Assembly (NCBI RefSeq): GCF_932526225.1
Contig: NC_064037.1
Coordinates: forward strand, 5,537,703 to 5,601,702
Origin: Nematostella vectensis
Taxonomy: Eukaryota; Cnidaria; Anthozoa; Actiniaria; Edwardsiidae
DNA length: 64,000 nucleotides
Reading direction: 5' to 3'
Made by a program: the position numbers and the translations under genes. Every line of letters starts with the position of its first letter. Position 1 is the stretch's first letter. The notes under the pieces were generated by a model. The model worked only from the letters and a program-made list of their open reading frames with translations, did not search any database and had not been told where the DNA came from. Positions 32,566-44,935 of this stretch are shown here, one piece after another.

Positions 32566-33835
32566 TATTTCTCTACATCACGCTACTTGCTCCAAGAAAA
32601 CGGAATTATAATTGCTCGAGCGAGCAGCAAGAATTATTTGGTAAGTATGATGTATTACGGGGTTTGCTTATCATGGCTTTCGAAGTTTGTCATTTGATAA
32701 TAAAAGAACTCGGATAATCAAACTAGCCCCTCACCTAAGGGAAAAGCGAAAGATATTCAACAGCCCAAACCCCATTGCCTGGCGTTTGTTCTGTAAGGCT
32801 TTGTTTATAAATGCAACTGAGCGAAATAACTTTATGAAGGGAAGACAAACCAACCAAATTCCTAAGATGACGGGTAAATAATAAGCATTCAGTAGATCTC
32901 TGCGTTATTTGATGAGACTTTTGTATAGAGGGAAATGTAAAATCTCGAAATATCAATCCGAAAAATCACATTTCTCTGCCCTTCTAATATCAAACATTAA
33001 ATTGCTTTATTTTACTCGATACTGGGTTTGCAGTATTTTATATTTTGAGTCTATTTTTCCACAACAATGTCCAGTCCAGAACTACTATGATTGCAAATCA
33101 TTGCCCAAGAAATAAAACAAAATGGATTGCTACATTATTTTAAACCAAGGCAAACACAGCCACGGAGGAGACACATAGATTCTTTAGAAATCAGTGGGCT
33201 TCAGTGAATACTGCAGTGTACTTACATGCAGAAGCTATTGTTATTGAGAAGCAGGAGATCAAAAATTCTGTATAGTTCACTAAATGTTAATGCATGGGCA
33301 GTAATCTTTTCAGTAGCTATTATCATGGCCACCACTTAGACCCAAATAGCTTACTGGGTATGTACAGGCATGCAGCTCGGGGTGGGCACACGGGTTGTGC
33401 CCCTCCCACTCAACCACCTCAACCACCTTTTTTAAAAATATACTTACTTTCCATAATATCTATGACTGCACATCCCCTCCACAGCTAATCAGATTGTTTA
33501 TTATGGTTATCAGACTTCACCTTTCCTTTTCTAGACATACAATGCCTTCAATTAAATAATTTCTTTTGTTTAATAAAATAAGACTACAAGCAATTTGTTT
33601 TTGTTCTACTTCTCTTATAAAACAAACAGAGAAACCATAAAAGGGTTAGTGATCAGCCAAGACAGTGGCTGCAAAGAAAAGGGGGTCTTGCATAAACCTG
33701 GCTTATGGAAAATGTGCGAACTGCTCCACACAAATCTAAAAGAATATTGATTTTACCCTTGCAATTGAATGACCAATCAATCTATGAGCTCGAGCACTTC
33801 ACTTCTCCACGAGAACTTATAGTTAGATAAAGGTT
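32566..33835. other. no gene seen
   Basis: AT-rich DNA; ORFs of 64-73 codons have no recognisable features. Confidence 0.3.
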
Positions 33836-34048
33836 AAACTTGACGCACTTTGAATTAAACTGGACGCACTCTTTTAGATAAACTTGACGCACTTTGAGTT
33901 AAAACTGACGCACTTTGTGATAAACGTGACGCAGCTTAATTTACACGTGACGCACTTTAAGTTAAACTTGATGCACTTTGTAATAAACTTTGTTCGCGCT
34001 GAAATAAACTTTATCTACTTTCAGACAAACTTGAAACACTTTAAAAGC
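33836..34048. repeat. 21-bp tandem repeat, about 10 copies
   Basis: Units resemble aaacttgacgcactttgag followed by two bases, with tgacgcac as the most constant core. Copies 1-7 are clear; copies 8-10 lose the core but keep the aaactt spacing. Copy 2 is 23 bp. Confidence 0.85.
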
Positions 34049-35230
34049 ACTTAATTGTAATATCCTTGAGACACGTCTCCGACGGATGTTTTATTCCCAT
34101 ATTCATGGCTAAAAGTATAGATTAATGCGCGACTAACATTATTTTCCAGAATATTATTAAAAGTTACATTCTTTAAAATAAGCCAAAACATCAATGACAA
34201 TCATACGGGATATTTTGTAAAAACAAATTCCTGTTGTGACAAGTTCTGAAAATGTTTTGAAAGTATTTCTTTTCGACGTTACCTGAAAATGTAAAAAGTA
34301 ACTTATAGATTTTACATTTACTTAACCAGCAAGAAACATCTGCTTTCAAAATTCTACAAATCTTGCGTCAACTTTAGTTCAATAAGTATGAGTCAGCAAA
34401 ATGTTTGTATATTTTGATGGTTTATATTTTGACGCGCAAACCATGTCCGTCAAGTTCAACTTCAAATCCATCTCATAGTTATCTTTTTTAAATAGAACAG
34501 AGTCGGATATCTCGAATTTTTAGCAAGGCAATATCTCTTACTATAACAAAGGTATATAAGAAATAACGTAACAGAAGCTAATGTCACAATCCATCAAAAC
34601 CTTTATTTAAAAGAAAATGTTGGACGGTTTTTTGTACAAATTTGATTAATCACAATTTCCAAATCTTAGAAGTTCACCCGCAAATTTCATTCATATCAAT
34701 TGGTAAAAGAAATAATTTGTTTGGCAGAAATTAATTAGGTCTTAAATGGCTATTTCACGCTGCGTAAAACAAACAGGGTGAAACACAATTCAACAAATTA
34801 GACATTTTTCCGTCACGAACGGAGAAAGAGCAAGATGAAAGATATGCAAATGCAATAATTTGATATTATAGAGGTTCATGAAAATCCTGTCAACTTCTTG
34901 TTTTGCTTTTTTTGAAACTTACAAAGCAATGCCTTGGGCGAAATTCGCCGTTAAGTTTTTCTATCAGTTAGTGTTGCGTTTTGATAGCGTCAGTTTTACT
35001 GCAATCGCATAGACCTTTGAAAGAGGTGTTAGTTACTTTATGTTATTTGTGCGACCAATTGCGATTTGTTATTTCCAGTGGTTTTGTTCCTTCCCTTCGG
35101 TTTGTTAATGAAAGCCACAGATTTAGCTTCCAAGTCGAACTTCCCACTCATCGAGAGCCATGATAAAAAGGCGTCTCATCTCTCGGATTATTTGTGACTC
35201 CTGTCACAAACTTCACACCAACTTAATAAT
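34049..35230. other. no gene seen
   Basis: AT-rich unique DNA downstream of the minus-strand ORF at 35231-35836. No repeat or exon supported. Confidence 0.3.
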
Positions 35231-35836
35231 TCATAACAACCCAAACCCATTAAGCTTGTACTGTACAACAAGAAGGCTACGAAGTGTGTACAAGTCTTGC
35301 CCCCAAAAGAATATTTCCCTTTCCAATTCTTCGCAAATAGCCATTCGGCGTCTTTCCCCTTTGTAATCGACATTGTCTGGCATGTTTTCATCCTCGTCTG
35401 TTCCAGTTATGAATCCCATATTGGAAAGAGGGACATATTGTTTCATTGCTTCCATCTTTCTATCTGATTTTCCATGTTCCAATTTCTCAGACTTATTTTC
35501 TTCGTCCTGGTTTTTGTTTTCCTTGCTATGGTATTTCGTCCGCGTTTTTCTTCCAAGAAGTTTCATCTTTACTAATGCTCGCATCGGAATCCGTTTTCTT
35601 CGTGTTTCTTCGCTCTTTTCTCTCCTTTCTGGTTCACAGATATCATTTTCGTCGGCGTTACTTCCCAGAGGATAAAAGGAAGACTCGTTAGCTTTCTTAT
35701 TTCCAGCAACCCCTTCATGATTTTCTCTTCTTTGAGTCTCCATTCTTGCTTGCATTGACTGAGCTATAGAACAAAGCATAAATCCATCTGTTAACGATAG
35801 CTTACAATATTTATCAACTATCTTGGCACAAAACAT
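35231..35836 (-). CDS. unrecognised 201-aa protein, paralogue 3 of a three-member family
   Basis: Minus strand, ATG at 35834-35836 to TGA at 35231-35233. The true start may instead be one of the internal Met codons near residue 28-32 (MQARMETQ), since ctatag just before them resembles a 3' splice site. The body is Lys, Glu, Arg and Asn rich, hence probably disordered, with RKTRTKYHSKENKNQDEENK near the middle. The last 40 residues align without gaps to those at 8461-9099: ERRRMAICEELEREI, a Gly, LYTLRSLLVV, ending GFGLL. Shared positions include RR, CEE(I/L)E(K/R), G, L--LR--L-V and G-(M/L)-L. Function unknown. Confidence 0.55.
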   Translation of the reverse strand: MFCAKIVDKYCKLSLTDGFMLCSIAQSMQARMETQRRENHEGVAGNKKANESSFYPLGSNADENDICEPERREKSEETRRKRIPMRALVKMKLLGRKTRTKYHSKENKNQDEENKSEKLEHGKSDRKMEAMKQYVPLSNMGFITGTDEDENMPDNVDYKGERRRMAICEELEREIFFWGQDLYTLRSLLVVQYKLNGFGLL

Positions 35837-37194
35837 GGCGTGTCCTTTAATGTGATTAATAACAATAATTCATCATACAGCAGGCGCATTTCCTTTAAGT
35901 AAAAATACTGTCGTTTAATATTAATCTACTTCTTTAAAGTAACTCGCAGATTTTGGTTTCAATTCTCCAAAGAAATAATATAAATTTTTCATTTGTATAC
36001 ATATATATTAGAAATATACGTAATTTTCGTGTTTTTTTTTTTTATTTTGAAATCCTCTTTCCTCTTCGCCAATTATAACGAGCTTTCAGTACCTTCAAAT
36101 CATATCGCCTGATATCATTAACTTAACTACAAATCAAAGTTTGGAGAATTCATTATATCATATCAACAGTCAACAGATTTTTTTTATCTTTGACTCGATC
36201 CTATTGATAACTCTGATAGTGGATCGCGCAAATCATAAGCCAAAAACAACAAACCGGCAAAAAAGACTATGTTTGTACTGTAGACATCATATTTTTACTT
36301 ATTTTTTTGGCGGGAGTCATACATATACATCGCTATCGTTAAGGCGTAGACAACGAGGTCTAATTGGCGCCAATGTCTCCTGAAACTATCCGCTTGATGT
36401 TAAATTTTTTACGCACATACTCGAAGCAGAAACTGCCTCGGGTTTCCGACTCTGAGTCGTCGTTATCAAACTTGCATTGGTCGTGGTGCAGGTGCACGCC
36501 TGACTATTTGTTGTCTCACACATTACAGTAAACGAAAAACATGTTATTTTAAGTGCAAAGCAGTTTTTTTTTGCTTAGGCCCTTGAGACTCGTTATGAGT
36601 TTTTTTTTTTTAACACGAAGGCTTTTTTGGAGCTACTAAAATAAAACGTGGGCTGAAGTGCAGGCTTTTGGTGCACTCACCTGAGACTAGCTCTCGACCA
36701 TTATCGCCGAGAAAAGCGACTAGATTTAATGTTATAAATGAGAAATTTAAAAGGTGTCGGCATTGCCTTTCTACAATGATTTATAGCCTGGTTTCTATTT
36801 ATTCTTACCAATCGCCCTAATCGCTCCAATGGGGAACAATGTACATACGGATTGGGGGATCTCCAGTTAACACGCGATTGGATGATTCAATATGATCGCC
36901 CGGATGTAGGAGACTAACTTGATGAAAATGCCGTTGTCCTATGTAATGTTAAAAACCTAAACGCCAAACTGAAATCTAATATTGCTTATTTTCTTGTAAT
37001 CGAAGTACAAAAGAACTCTATAAAATGGCATGAAGTCGAGGATATAGACTTTATAGAGGCCTATAATTTTTATTCTATTATGAGTCACATTCCAATCTTG
37101 TGATTCACCCACGGAGATTTCACAGTTTCATATGATCGCCTGCAACACCCCGAAAAATTTTTTTTACAACGAAATCGTAACTGAATTTTCGTCT
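35837..37194. other. no gene seen
   Basis: AT-rich DNA with homopolymer runs; nothing supported. Confidence 0.3.
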
Positions 37195-38333
37195 TTCTTG
37201 GCATTGCAAATCGGTAAAAAGGGTAGCGACGACTTAACAAACAAATAGACATATTAAAATAGAACTTTAGTCCTCCGTTAGTAACAACAACCACTCTTTG
37301 TTGCTACCTAGCAGCATTTTTTTCAAAGGGATTAAAATAAAAACTTATGGTCTCACCTATCAAAAGAAGATAGCGCGATCAAATAATGCAAGAAAATATC
37401 ATTTTAATGGTGGTTTGCACTGTTCGCTTGGCAGGTGATTTATACTTTCCTTCGTTTCGACATGTATAATTTAATTGCCGCCATATCATTTTTTTCCTAC
37501 GATTTTTTATAGATTTAAATTATTAGTGACCACTGTTCGGGCTATATATTATTATAAATAGTGCGTCTAAGAAAATAAACTTTACAATCGAGAAGTTCCC
37601 TTAGCATAATGCGTTTTTCCAAGAAAAGCGCTTCTTGACCGATAATGCGTTTTTCCTAGAAGAGCAAACGAGTCCTTATAATAGTAAAAAATGTTTGTTA
37701 AAATTCAGATGAAAAATGCATTTCGACGTTTAAAAAGGACAAAATGTTCCAGATAAACCAACAGATGAAACCAGATGTTCGGAACAAAAAACTTTATCAT
37801 TGGGGTGCATTCATTAGTGGTAGTATTAAAATCGCAAAGATTATTTGAGTGTCTGAGATCTTCCTCAAATAGAACTCATTTATGTCAGCAGAAGTTTAAG
37901 TAGGCCGTAGGAATCAACACTAATTTCTAGATATTACACCGCAATTCAAAAAACAGAGGAGTAATATGTTGGAAATAAGATAGGCCGGTAGTAAATGTTT
38001 TGATGGTCAGGTACAGCATTTAGAGGATTCTGATTAAGTCTGAGATAAGTCACGTAATACTAATACTAAAGTTCTTAGAAAATGTCTGTCTATCTCACAA
38101 TAATATGGTGTTATAAAAAACGGATGATTTTGAAACAGCCAGCATTAAAGAAAAACACTTAATAATAAAGCTTGCATATTCTAAATTCATTTTGTTACAC
38201 AAAATACTGGGTAGTCAACCTGCAAGACTTTCGCAGATAAAATTTGCCTAATAATATTTTTATCAAGAGTTTGATTTTGTTTCCATTTGTTTGCTCCGCC
38301 CTAACGGACACCTAGTCCCTCCCAACCACGCCT
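37195..38333. repeat. direct duplication, copy A
   Basis: Opens with ttcttggcattgcaaatcgg and ends in the ctccgccctaacg ... cccaaccacgcct stretch. It is repeated at 38658-39977 with roughly 90-95% identity. No coding potential is seen. Confidence 0.85.
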
Positions 38334-38415
38334 TACCCTAATTTTACTAAATATTCCCATCTATTCTTTTCGCCGATCCGACCGGCAATTAAATAAGATG
38401 CAATGAAGCTGCGAG

Positions 38416-38419
<4 letters not shown>

Positions 38420-38500
<81 letters not shown>
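38420..38500. repeat. (AT)n microsatellite
   Basis: About 40 uninterrupted AT dinucleotides between the two copies of the 1.1-kb duplication. Confidence 0.98.
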
Positions 38501-38502
<2 letters not shown>

Positions 38503-38657
38503 TATTCCTCTTTCTACTTTGTTGGTACAACTCCACCCCCATAGTTACCTTAACTTACCTTACCACCGTTATATAAGAAGGGGGGGGGTGGGGGATACGG
38601 ATACCTTACCACTCCTATTAGCCCATCAATCCAATCCTACCCAATAACCAAGCCTCC

Positions 38658-39977
38658 TTCTTGGCATTGCAAATCGGTAAAAAGTGTACCTAGGACTATG
38701 CAAACACGTAGAATTTCAGTCCTCCGTAAGTAACAACCACTCCTGTTCTCTCCTAGCAGCATTTTTTCAAATGGATAGAAATAAAAACTTATATAAACTT
38801 CAAAGCCGTAGTAGGGGGGGGGGCACTGGGGGCGTTAGCTCCCCCCCAGTATTTTCAAAGATTAGAAGGAAATGATCTGTAGGGGCGTGGCTGTCCCCCC
38901 TCCCCTCCAATATTTTCTTAACGTTTCTGCATTGTGCCCCCCCTTCACAATCTTACGGGGCCTACTACGGCTCTGAACTTGTATCTCCTATCCAAAGGAC
39001 ATAGCGCGATTAAATAATGCAAGAAAATATCATTTTAATGGTGGTTTGCACTGTTCGCTTGGACAGGTGATTTATACTTTCCTCCGTTTCAACATGTATA
39101 ATTTAATTGGCACCATATCATTTTTTTCCTACGATTTTTTATAGATTTAAATTATTAATGACCGCTGTTCGGGCTATATATTATTATAAAAAGTGCATCT
39201 AAGAAAATAAACTTTACAATCAAGAATTATTAACATAATGCGTTTTTCCTAGAAAAGCGCTTCTTGATGGATAATGCGGTTTTCCTAGGAAAGCAAACGA
39301 GTCCTTATAATAGTAAAACAATGTTTGTTAAAATTCAGATGAAAAATGCATTTCGGCGTTTAAAAAGGGCACAATGTTCCAGATAAACCAACAGATGAAA
39401 CCAGATGTTTCTACGTTAAGGCGGAACAAAAAACTTTATCATTGGGGTGCATTTCATTAGTATTAAAATCTCAAAGATTATTTGAGTGTCTGAGATCTTC
39501 CTCAAATAGAACATATCCATGTCAGTCGAAGTTTAAGTAGGCCGTAGGCATCAACACCAATTTCTAGATATTGTATCACAATTAAAAAAACAGAGGAGTA
39601 ATATATTGTAAATAAGATAGCCCGGTAGCTTTGGTAAATGTTTTGATAGATCAGGTACAGCATTAAGAGGATTTTGATTAAGACTAAGATAAGTCACGTA
39701 ATACTAATACTAAAGTTCTTAGAAAATGTCTGTCTATCTCATAATAATATCGTGTTATAAAAACGGATGGTTTTGGAACATCCAGCATTAAAGAAAGACA
39801 CTTGATAAAAGGCTTGCATATTCTAAATTCATTTTGTTACACAAAATACTGGTTAGTCGACCCTGCAAAATTTTCGCAGATAAAATTTGCTTAAGAATAT
39901 TTTTATCAAGAGTTTGAATTTTGTTTCCATTTGTTTGCTCCGCCCTAACGAGCACCTAGTCCCTCCCAACCACGCCT
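38658..39977. repeat. direct duplication, copy B (carries a MITE)
   Basis: Second copy of 37195-38333. It is longer because the 175-bp element at 38801-38975 lies inside it; copy A retains the corresponding uninterrupted site near 37341-37350. Confidence 0.85.
38801..38975. mobile_element. 175-bp MITE, hAT-like ends, copy 2
   Basis: Terminal inverted repeats caaagccgtagtagg and cctactacggctctg, with aactt on both sides (38796-38800 and 38976-38980). It is the same family as 28871-29055, in opposite orientation. Its absence from duplication copy A shows that it is a true insertion. Confidence 0.75.
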
Positions 39978-41432
39978 CATTATACCTACTTGCCTATCTT
40001 TCCATGCCCCACCCCTACTTGCCCATCTCTCCATTCCCTACCCCCCAGCCCCACTTTGAACGATAGAATAGGGCTTCAACATTACGTCTAATCAAACAAG
40101 TGCCGTGCCATGTCTATTCGTCATCATATCTCTATTCATCGATAAAGAGGAAGGAGATTTGGGGAACTATTTTATAGAAATCAGGTATCGTTTTCTTTTT
40201 ATATATTTCCTTTGCAATACTTTCGTGTCGCTTTCTTAAAATAATGTACCAAAAGAGGCATTGCTGTTTCGAGAATCTTAAAAGGTGGTTTATAGAATCA
40301 CAGTTCAAAGAGTTATAAAAAAATCAAATAAAAGGCAAATTTCATTAAAACGGTAGTAGTTTCTTTAAATTCTTCTTTTGCGCATTGATTCTTTTCGAAA
40401 TACTCTTACTCACAAAAGAAAATTAAATTGAATAATGCATTCGCAAACATGCACTCCGTTTTTCCCCTTTTTGTTATATTTGTGAAGCAAATCACAAAGA
40501 AATAAACTTTGTTATCATACTACAAAAACAGAAATAATCCTGATTTTGAAGCGTTTTCGAAATTATAGACCTAAAACGCCGATAACTATATAATCATCAA
40601 CATGCGAAAACGTTTACGAGGATATGATATAACATCACTATACCTTTCCATCTCAAAATTTGATGAGCCCATCGCATTTCCATGCTTTCGCTTGCAAGTC
40701 AATTTCTGAAATATGATGCTCTCTCAGCCCGAGGGCTTACTGAATGTAATTCGGAAGGGATTCCTATTTGTTGATAAAAGGCTCATAACATCTTTAGAAC
40801 CCTTAGGACCCATCATTCCTAATCCAAATGACATGAAATCTTGCGTGAAACATAAGATAATGAATTATTGTGTAAAGAAACCGCCCTGGAGGTCCACACA
40901 CTTATACTTTTAGCTTAGAGTCGTCCATTATGATAAAACCTGTTTAGTTGCTAAAGTGGAAAGATAAATTTACTAGTAATCGGGACTTTATCACCTCTAA
41001 GGATTGCAATGCAAATTTGTGATCACTATTGTATGGCATTGAATCAACGATGGATTTGTTGTCGAGAGAGGTTCCTGCTCTAATAGCCTTCTCAATAGAC
41101 TCTTGATAGCCTTTTGGGAAACCTGTTTGAAGTATATGCCTTTTTATCAGGTGATTCCATCTGATGAGGGGGGACGGGGAGATGAGTAGGCATATAAAAA
41201 TCATATACAAAAAAATTAGTTTTGATTGCGTAAGCGGACGTTTTCTTCGCAATTTTCCGATTCTCACAGGAACGAAAGAGCAGGAAAAACTAAGAACGCA
41301 AGACATATCAAGATATTGCTGCTAATTTTGTTTATAGGACCAGGCTTCCTGTGTTAAAATCTGTAAAAGTTTCCAAGCTACATGAATGACAAATATGGTA
41401 GACAAATATGGGCATAGATGATTTCTAAGTTA
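39978..41432. other. no gene supported; one weak family-like ORF at 40944-41306
   Basis: On the minus strand at 40944-41306 an ORF contains KGYQESIEKAIRAGTSL, which resembles KGVCEEIEKHVINEGTSL of the 8461 ORF (about 10 identities with one gap), but the flanking residues do not follow the family. Otherwise nothing. Confidence 0.25.
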
Positions 41433-41565
41433 AATAGATTTCCAAATAAGGTAAGCATATGATTAATAGATTTTCAAATAAGGTTAGCATGATTAATAGA
41501 TTTCCATATAAGGCTAGCATGATTAATAGAGTTCCAAATATTAAGGTTAGCATGATAAAGGAAAT
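41433..41565. repeat. 31-34-bp tandem repeat, 4 copies
   Basis: Four units of the form aatagatttccaaataaggt followed by tagcatgatt. The copies start near 41433, 41465, 41496 and 41527. Confidence 0.85.
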
Positions 41566-44515
41566 TTTAACAGTTGACACCCTTTTATACGTCCCTTTAA
41601 AACAAACAATCTTGATATAAAACCCATCTATGCTTGTGTTTGACAAACTCTCGGTTGTGTTGCGACGGCAATCCCGCTCACGTCCTAGTAAAAAACAACT
41701 TTAGAATTCGTGAAGGTAAACCGGCGAGTGAGGTGGGGTGGTAGGGTTGGGGGATGAAGGTAGGAGGGGGGGGGGGAAGGGGAGGAGACGAAGTGCATCC
41801 TATGCCAAATAGGTCCCTAGTTACACGTCTGACTATAGATCACAACAACACATCAAATCCAAGCCTTTCAAAATTATCACCATTTGGGGTGTCCAGGGCT
41901 CCTTTTGGCTTGAGGTTGAGTTGGAGATGTGTGGAATAGATAAACTCCGCCTAAATCTGCAACCTATCTAGCCTGCGTAACCCCGCGAAGAATGTGGAAG
42001 AAGGATGGGGAGAGAGCCTCTCCTCTTCATTCACTGCTTATTTCATTGAAACCCCACAGAAATGCTTGCTACGCAGACTACAAGCTATCGCAAGTGTGAG
42101 AAAGCATCCATTTCCATCGGCTGATTTTAAAAGATCATTGCGGTATTTTCGATTGAACTTTTGAATGAAGTGTGAAACTTTGTTTATTTTAGATGGCTAT
42201 TTTAGATGGCATATTTTGTCTTTTAATATTTAATAAGAGCAATTTAACAAAGGCGTGTCTGATTCAAGCTCCTAATATTATACTTCCAAATCATTCAAAA
42301 TCTTATCACGACTGCGTTGGTTTTCTCAATTTTGTTTTGCACTTGCGCGCGTATAGATGGTTAATCATGCCTTACTGCTGATAAATATACGGTTTTGAAA
42401 TGTGTTGTCTGTTATATCCAAGCAAACTTGATAACAACACAATAGGGAGAGCTACCTGCGAGGCATATGCGCAACGACGCGTGGGAACAGATCACGGTAA
42501 ATAAAACACCATAGACTTAACACAGCAGGAGGAATCGAGGTGGAGGGATTATAATATTTTATAATTTTATCCTTGTTTTCAACAATCGTAATAATATATC
42601 ACCTTCATCGCTCTTTTGGTATTAACTTACTACTAATGCAGACGAAAGAAAACAAAATGCAAACTTAATTCTTTGTATTGTGTCGCTTTTGTCATTCTAT
42701 ATTCTCGCATTCAAACTGGCAAACTTTCCCTAAAATTTGTCTTTGTGACCATAGGGTGACGCGCACTATGAATCCATACTAGTGTAGGTACTGCGTAGTT
42801 CTGCGTAGATGTGGAGTTAGAAATTAAATGAGCTCATGGTGGCCAAACATGTTTTTTTGAAAAAAGAACAGCGTCGTAATATGACATTGTGCGCTCTCAG
42901 AACATTTTCTTTCAGTGCACACGAGAACTACTCTATCTTATAATACTTTGTATTCTGACATAAAATGTTATGCCCGTGGCCAGGATTTTGAGAGAGGTTA
43001 CTTTACTCATTTAGCGCACCTCTTTCTCTTAGTAGATAACTCGTTCTTAGCCCGCAGTATTCCTCATCACACACACACCCTGGTCACTACTGGCTTGGAA
43101 TGGTTTGAAATGAACAAGATTTGTAGAAAATAAACCAACCTTTTCCTTGAATTTTCTTTTTGTAATCCTTTTGCTGTTTTTCTCTTGCTAGCAATGGCAT
43201 TTTATGGTGTTCCGTTAGTTACCAAACCTGATCGTTCTGTATGTGTTGCGTAACTCAAACCACTACTGTGGGCTGCTTTTTTGCCTTGTCTAGTTGCTAT
43301 GTCAACAAAGTAATAGTAGCATCATGGGGTTTTTTGGCTCGATGCGTCTGATTAAGCGCTTCAAATTCCACACAAACTCCAACAACAAAACTCGGAATCT
43401 TGTAAGCTGGTATCACGCCTTGTCTACTTGCTATTTAGTAAATAAAAATGGCGGCTGGGGTATCTTCGTCTCTCGGCCAACTGTTTATTTTTCGTACCAT
43501 TTCTCATCCGCGGACATTATCATTAACAGTGAGCCAAAGAAGGGGTTTATTTATTTTATATCCCAGTGAATACACTGAAAGTGCGAATTGTCTTCTGCGC
43601 GCGCTGACGTGCACTGGAATGACGCCACGAGCGCGCGCTGTTATGTTTGCCATTCGCGAAAGATAAAAATCCATGCAACAATTTTTTTATTAGAACAAAA
43701 ACAAGAAAAAAATTATTTCTGTGCCTTCATAGCGTTTTGAAATCCTTGTTCGAGGAGTTATTGGGCAGACATCTTCACAGGACAGATATCACTTTGGCTG
43801 GACGTTATCGACTGATATTTGTCCTGTGAAAATATGCACGTGACCCGTATTGACCAATGAGCGCGCGTGAAAATTCATCACTGGGATATAAGTCAATATA
43901 TTGATAATACCATGGGGTTTTGTTCGATCCAACAGCACTTGCATTAAAACGGCGAAATATTTTCCCACTTCAGAGGACTGTTTGAAGTTCGAAGCACAAA
44001 TCATACGCATGTTAGTCAATCTTTTTATTATAAATCCAGATTTACATTTCAAAAAGTCTGAATATTTGTGGTCGTCTTGAATTCCTGATTAAAAGGAGAT
44101 ATATTATTTCCGATATTTTGATTAAAAACAACCATTGATACGCACGATTACGCTATACCTGTACACAGAGGATGACTGCGAATCAATGGCGCCATATGCC
44201 CCTGGTGATGATGATTTTATAGTACCAAGAGACCTCTCTTGATAGTACCCAATCACAGTTGTACGCTCCTATCGATGATGTCATAGCGGAAGAAAAATAT
44301 GGAAACAATATATTGGTAACCCATCGACTCGAGTTTTCGTGACGCGATGTCCATCCGTCTCTTCGATACTTCGATTTATTACTCCTATAAGTAGCTTTCG
44401 CTAATACTAGGAGGCATATAGAGCTAAAATAATTACAATAAGTATTGCTCAAATAATAACAAATAATTATGATACAAAGAGTATTAAAGAGTAACTGTAG
44501 CAAAAACAAACATCA
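41566..44515. other. no gene supported
   Basis: Mostly AT-rich unique DNA. An ATG at 43448 (aaaATGGCGGCTGG) opens a 72-codon frame beginning MAAGVSSSLGQLFIF that might be a first exon, but no downstream exon can be matched. Confidence 0.3.
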
Positions 44516-44935
44516 ATGAATAAATAAGTAAATAAATAAATAAATAAATAAGTAAATAGATAAAATAAGAAAAACAGGATAGATACTTGAGACAAATAGG
44601 TAATAAACAAATAAATAAATTAGTAGTGAATAACAAGCAGACGAACAAAATATTTAATGGACCATTCCCCCTACGGCGCTCCACACCCCCATCCACACCA
44701 GAATCACTCGCAACCGCTACAACAAAGCATTGCAGAGGACTCCGGCGTAGACAGAAGCACAGAACGCCACAAGGGGAAAGGACCATTGAGGATCTAAATG
44801 CTAACACAAGTAACATGCACTTTAAATCTAATTGCAGATAAATGATATAAATAAATAGCTAAATACATAAATAATAAATAGATAAATAGCTAAATAAATA
44901 AATAAATGAATGAATAATAAATAAACAAACAAACT
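44516..44935. repeat. two (AAAT)n-type microsatellites around a 190-bp unique segment
   Basis: Simple aaataaat-type sequence at 44516-44640 and 44840-44935. The right one directly follows the 3' end of the LINE ORF (minus strand) and probably is its simple-repeat tail. Confidence 0.7.

Noticed and set aside
38333-38542. 69-codon ORF with an (IY)n stretch
   Set aside because: Translation of the (AT)n microsatellite.
44484-44841. 110- and 84-codon ORFs near the LINE tail
   Set aside because: Partly translated (AAAT)n simple repeat; no domain.
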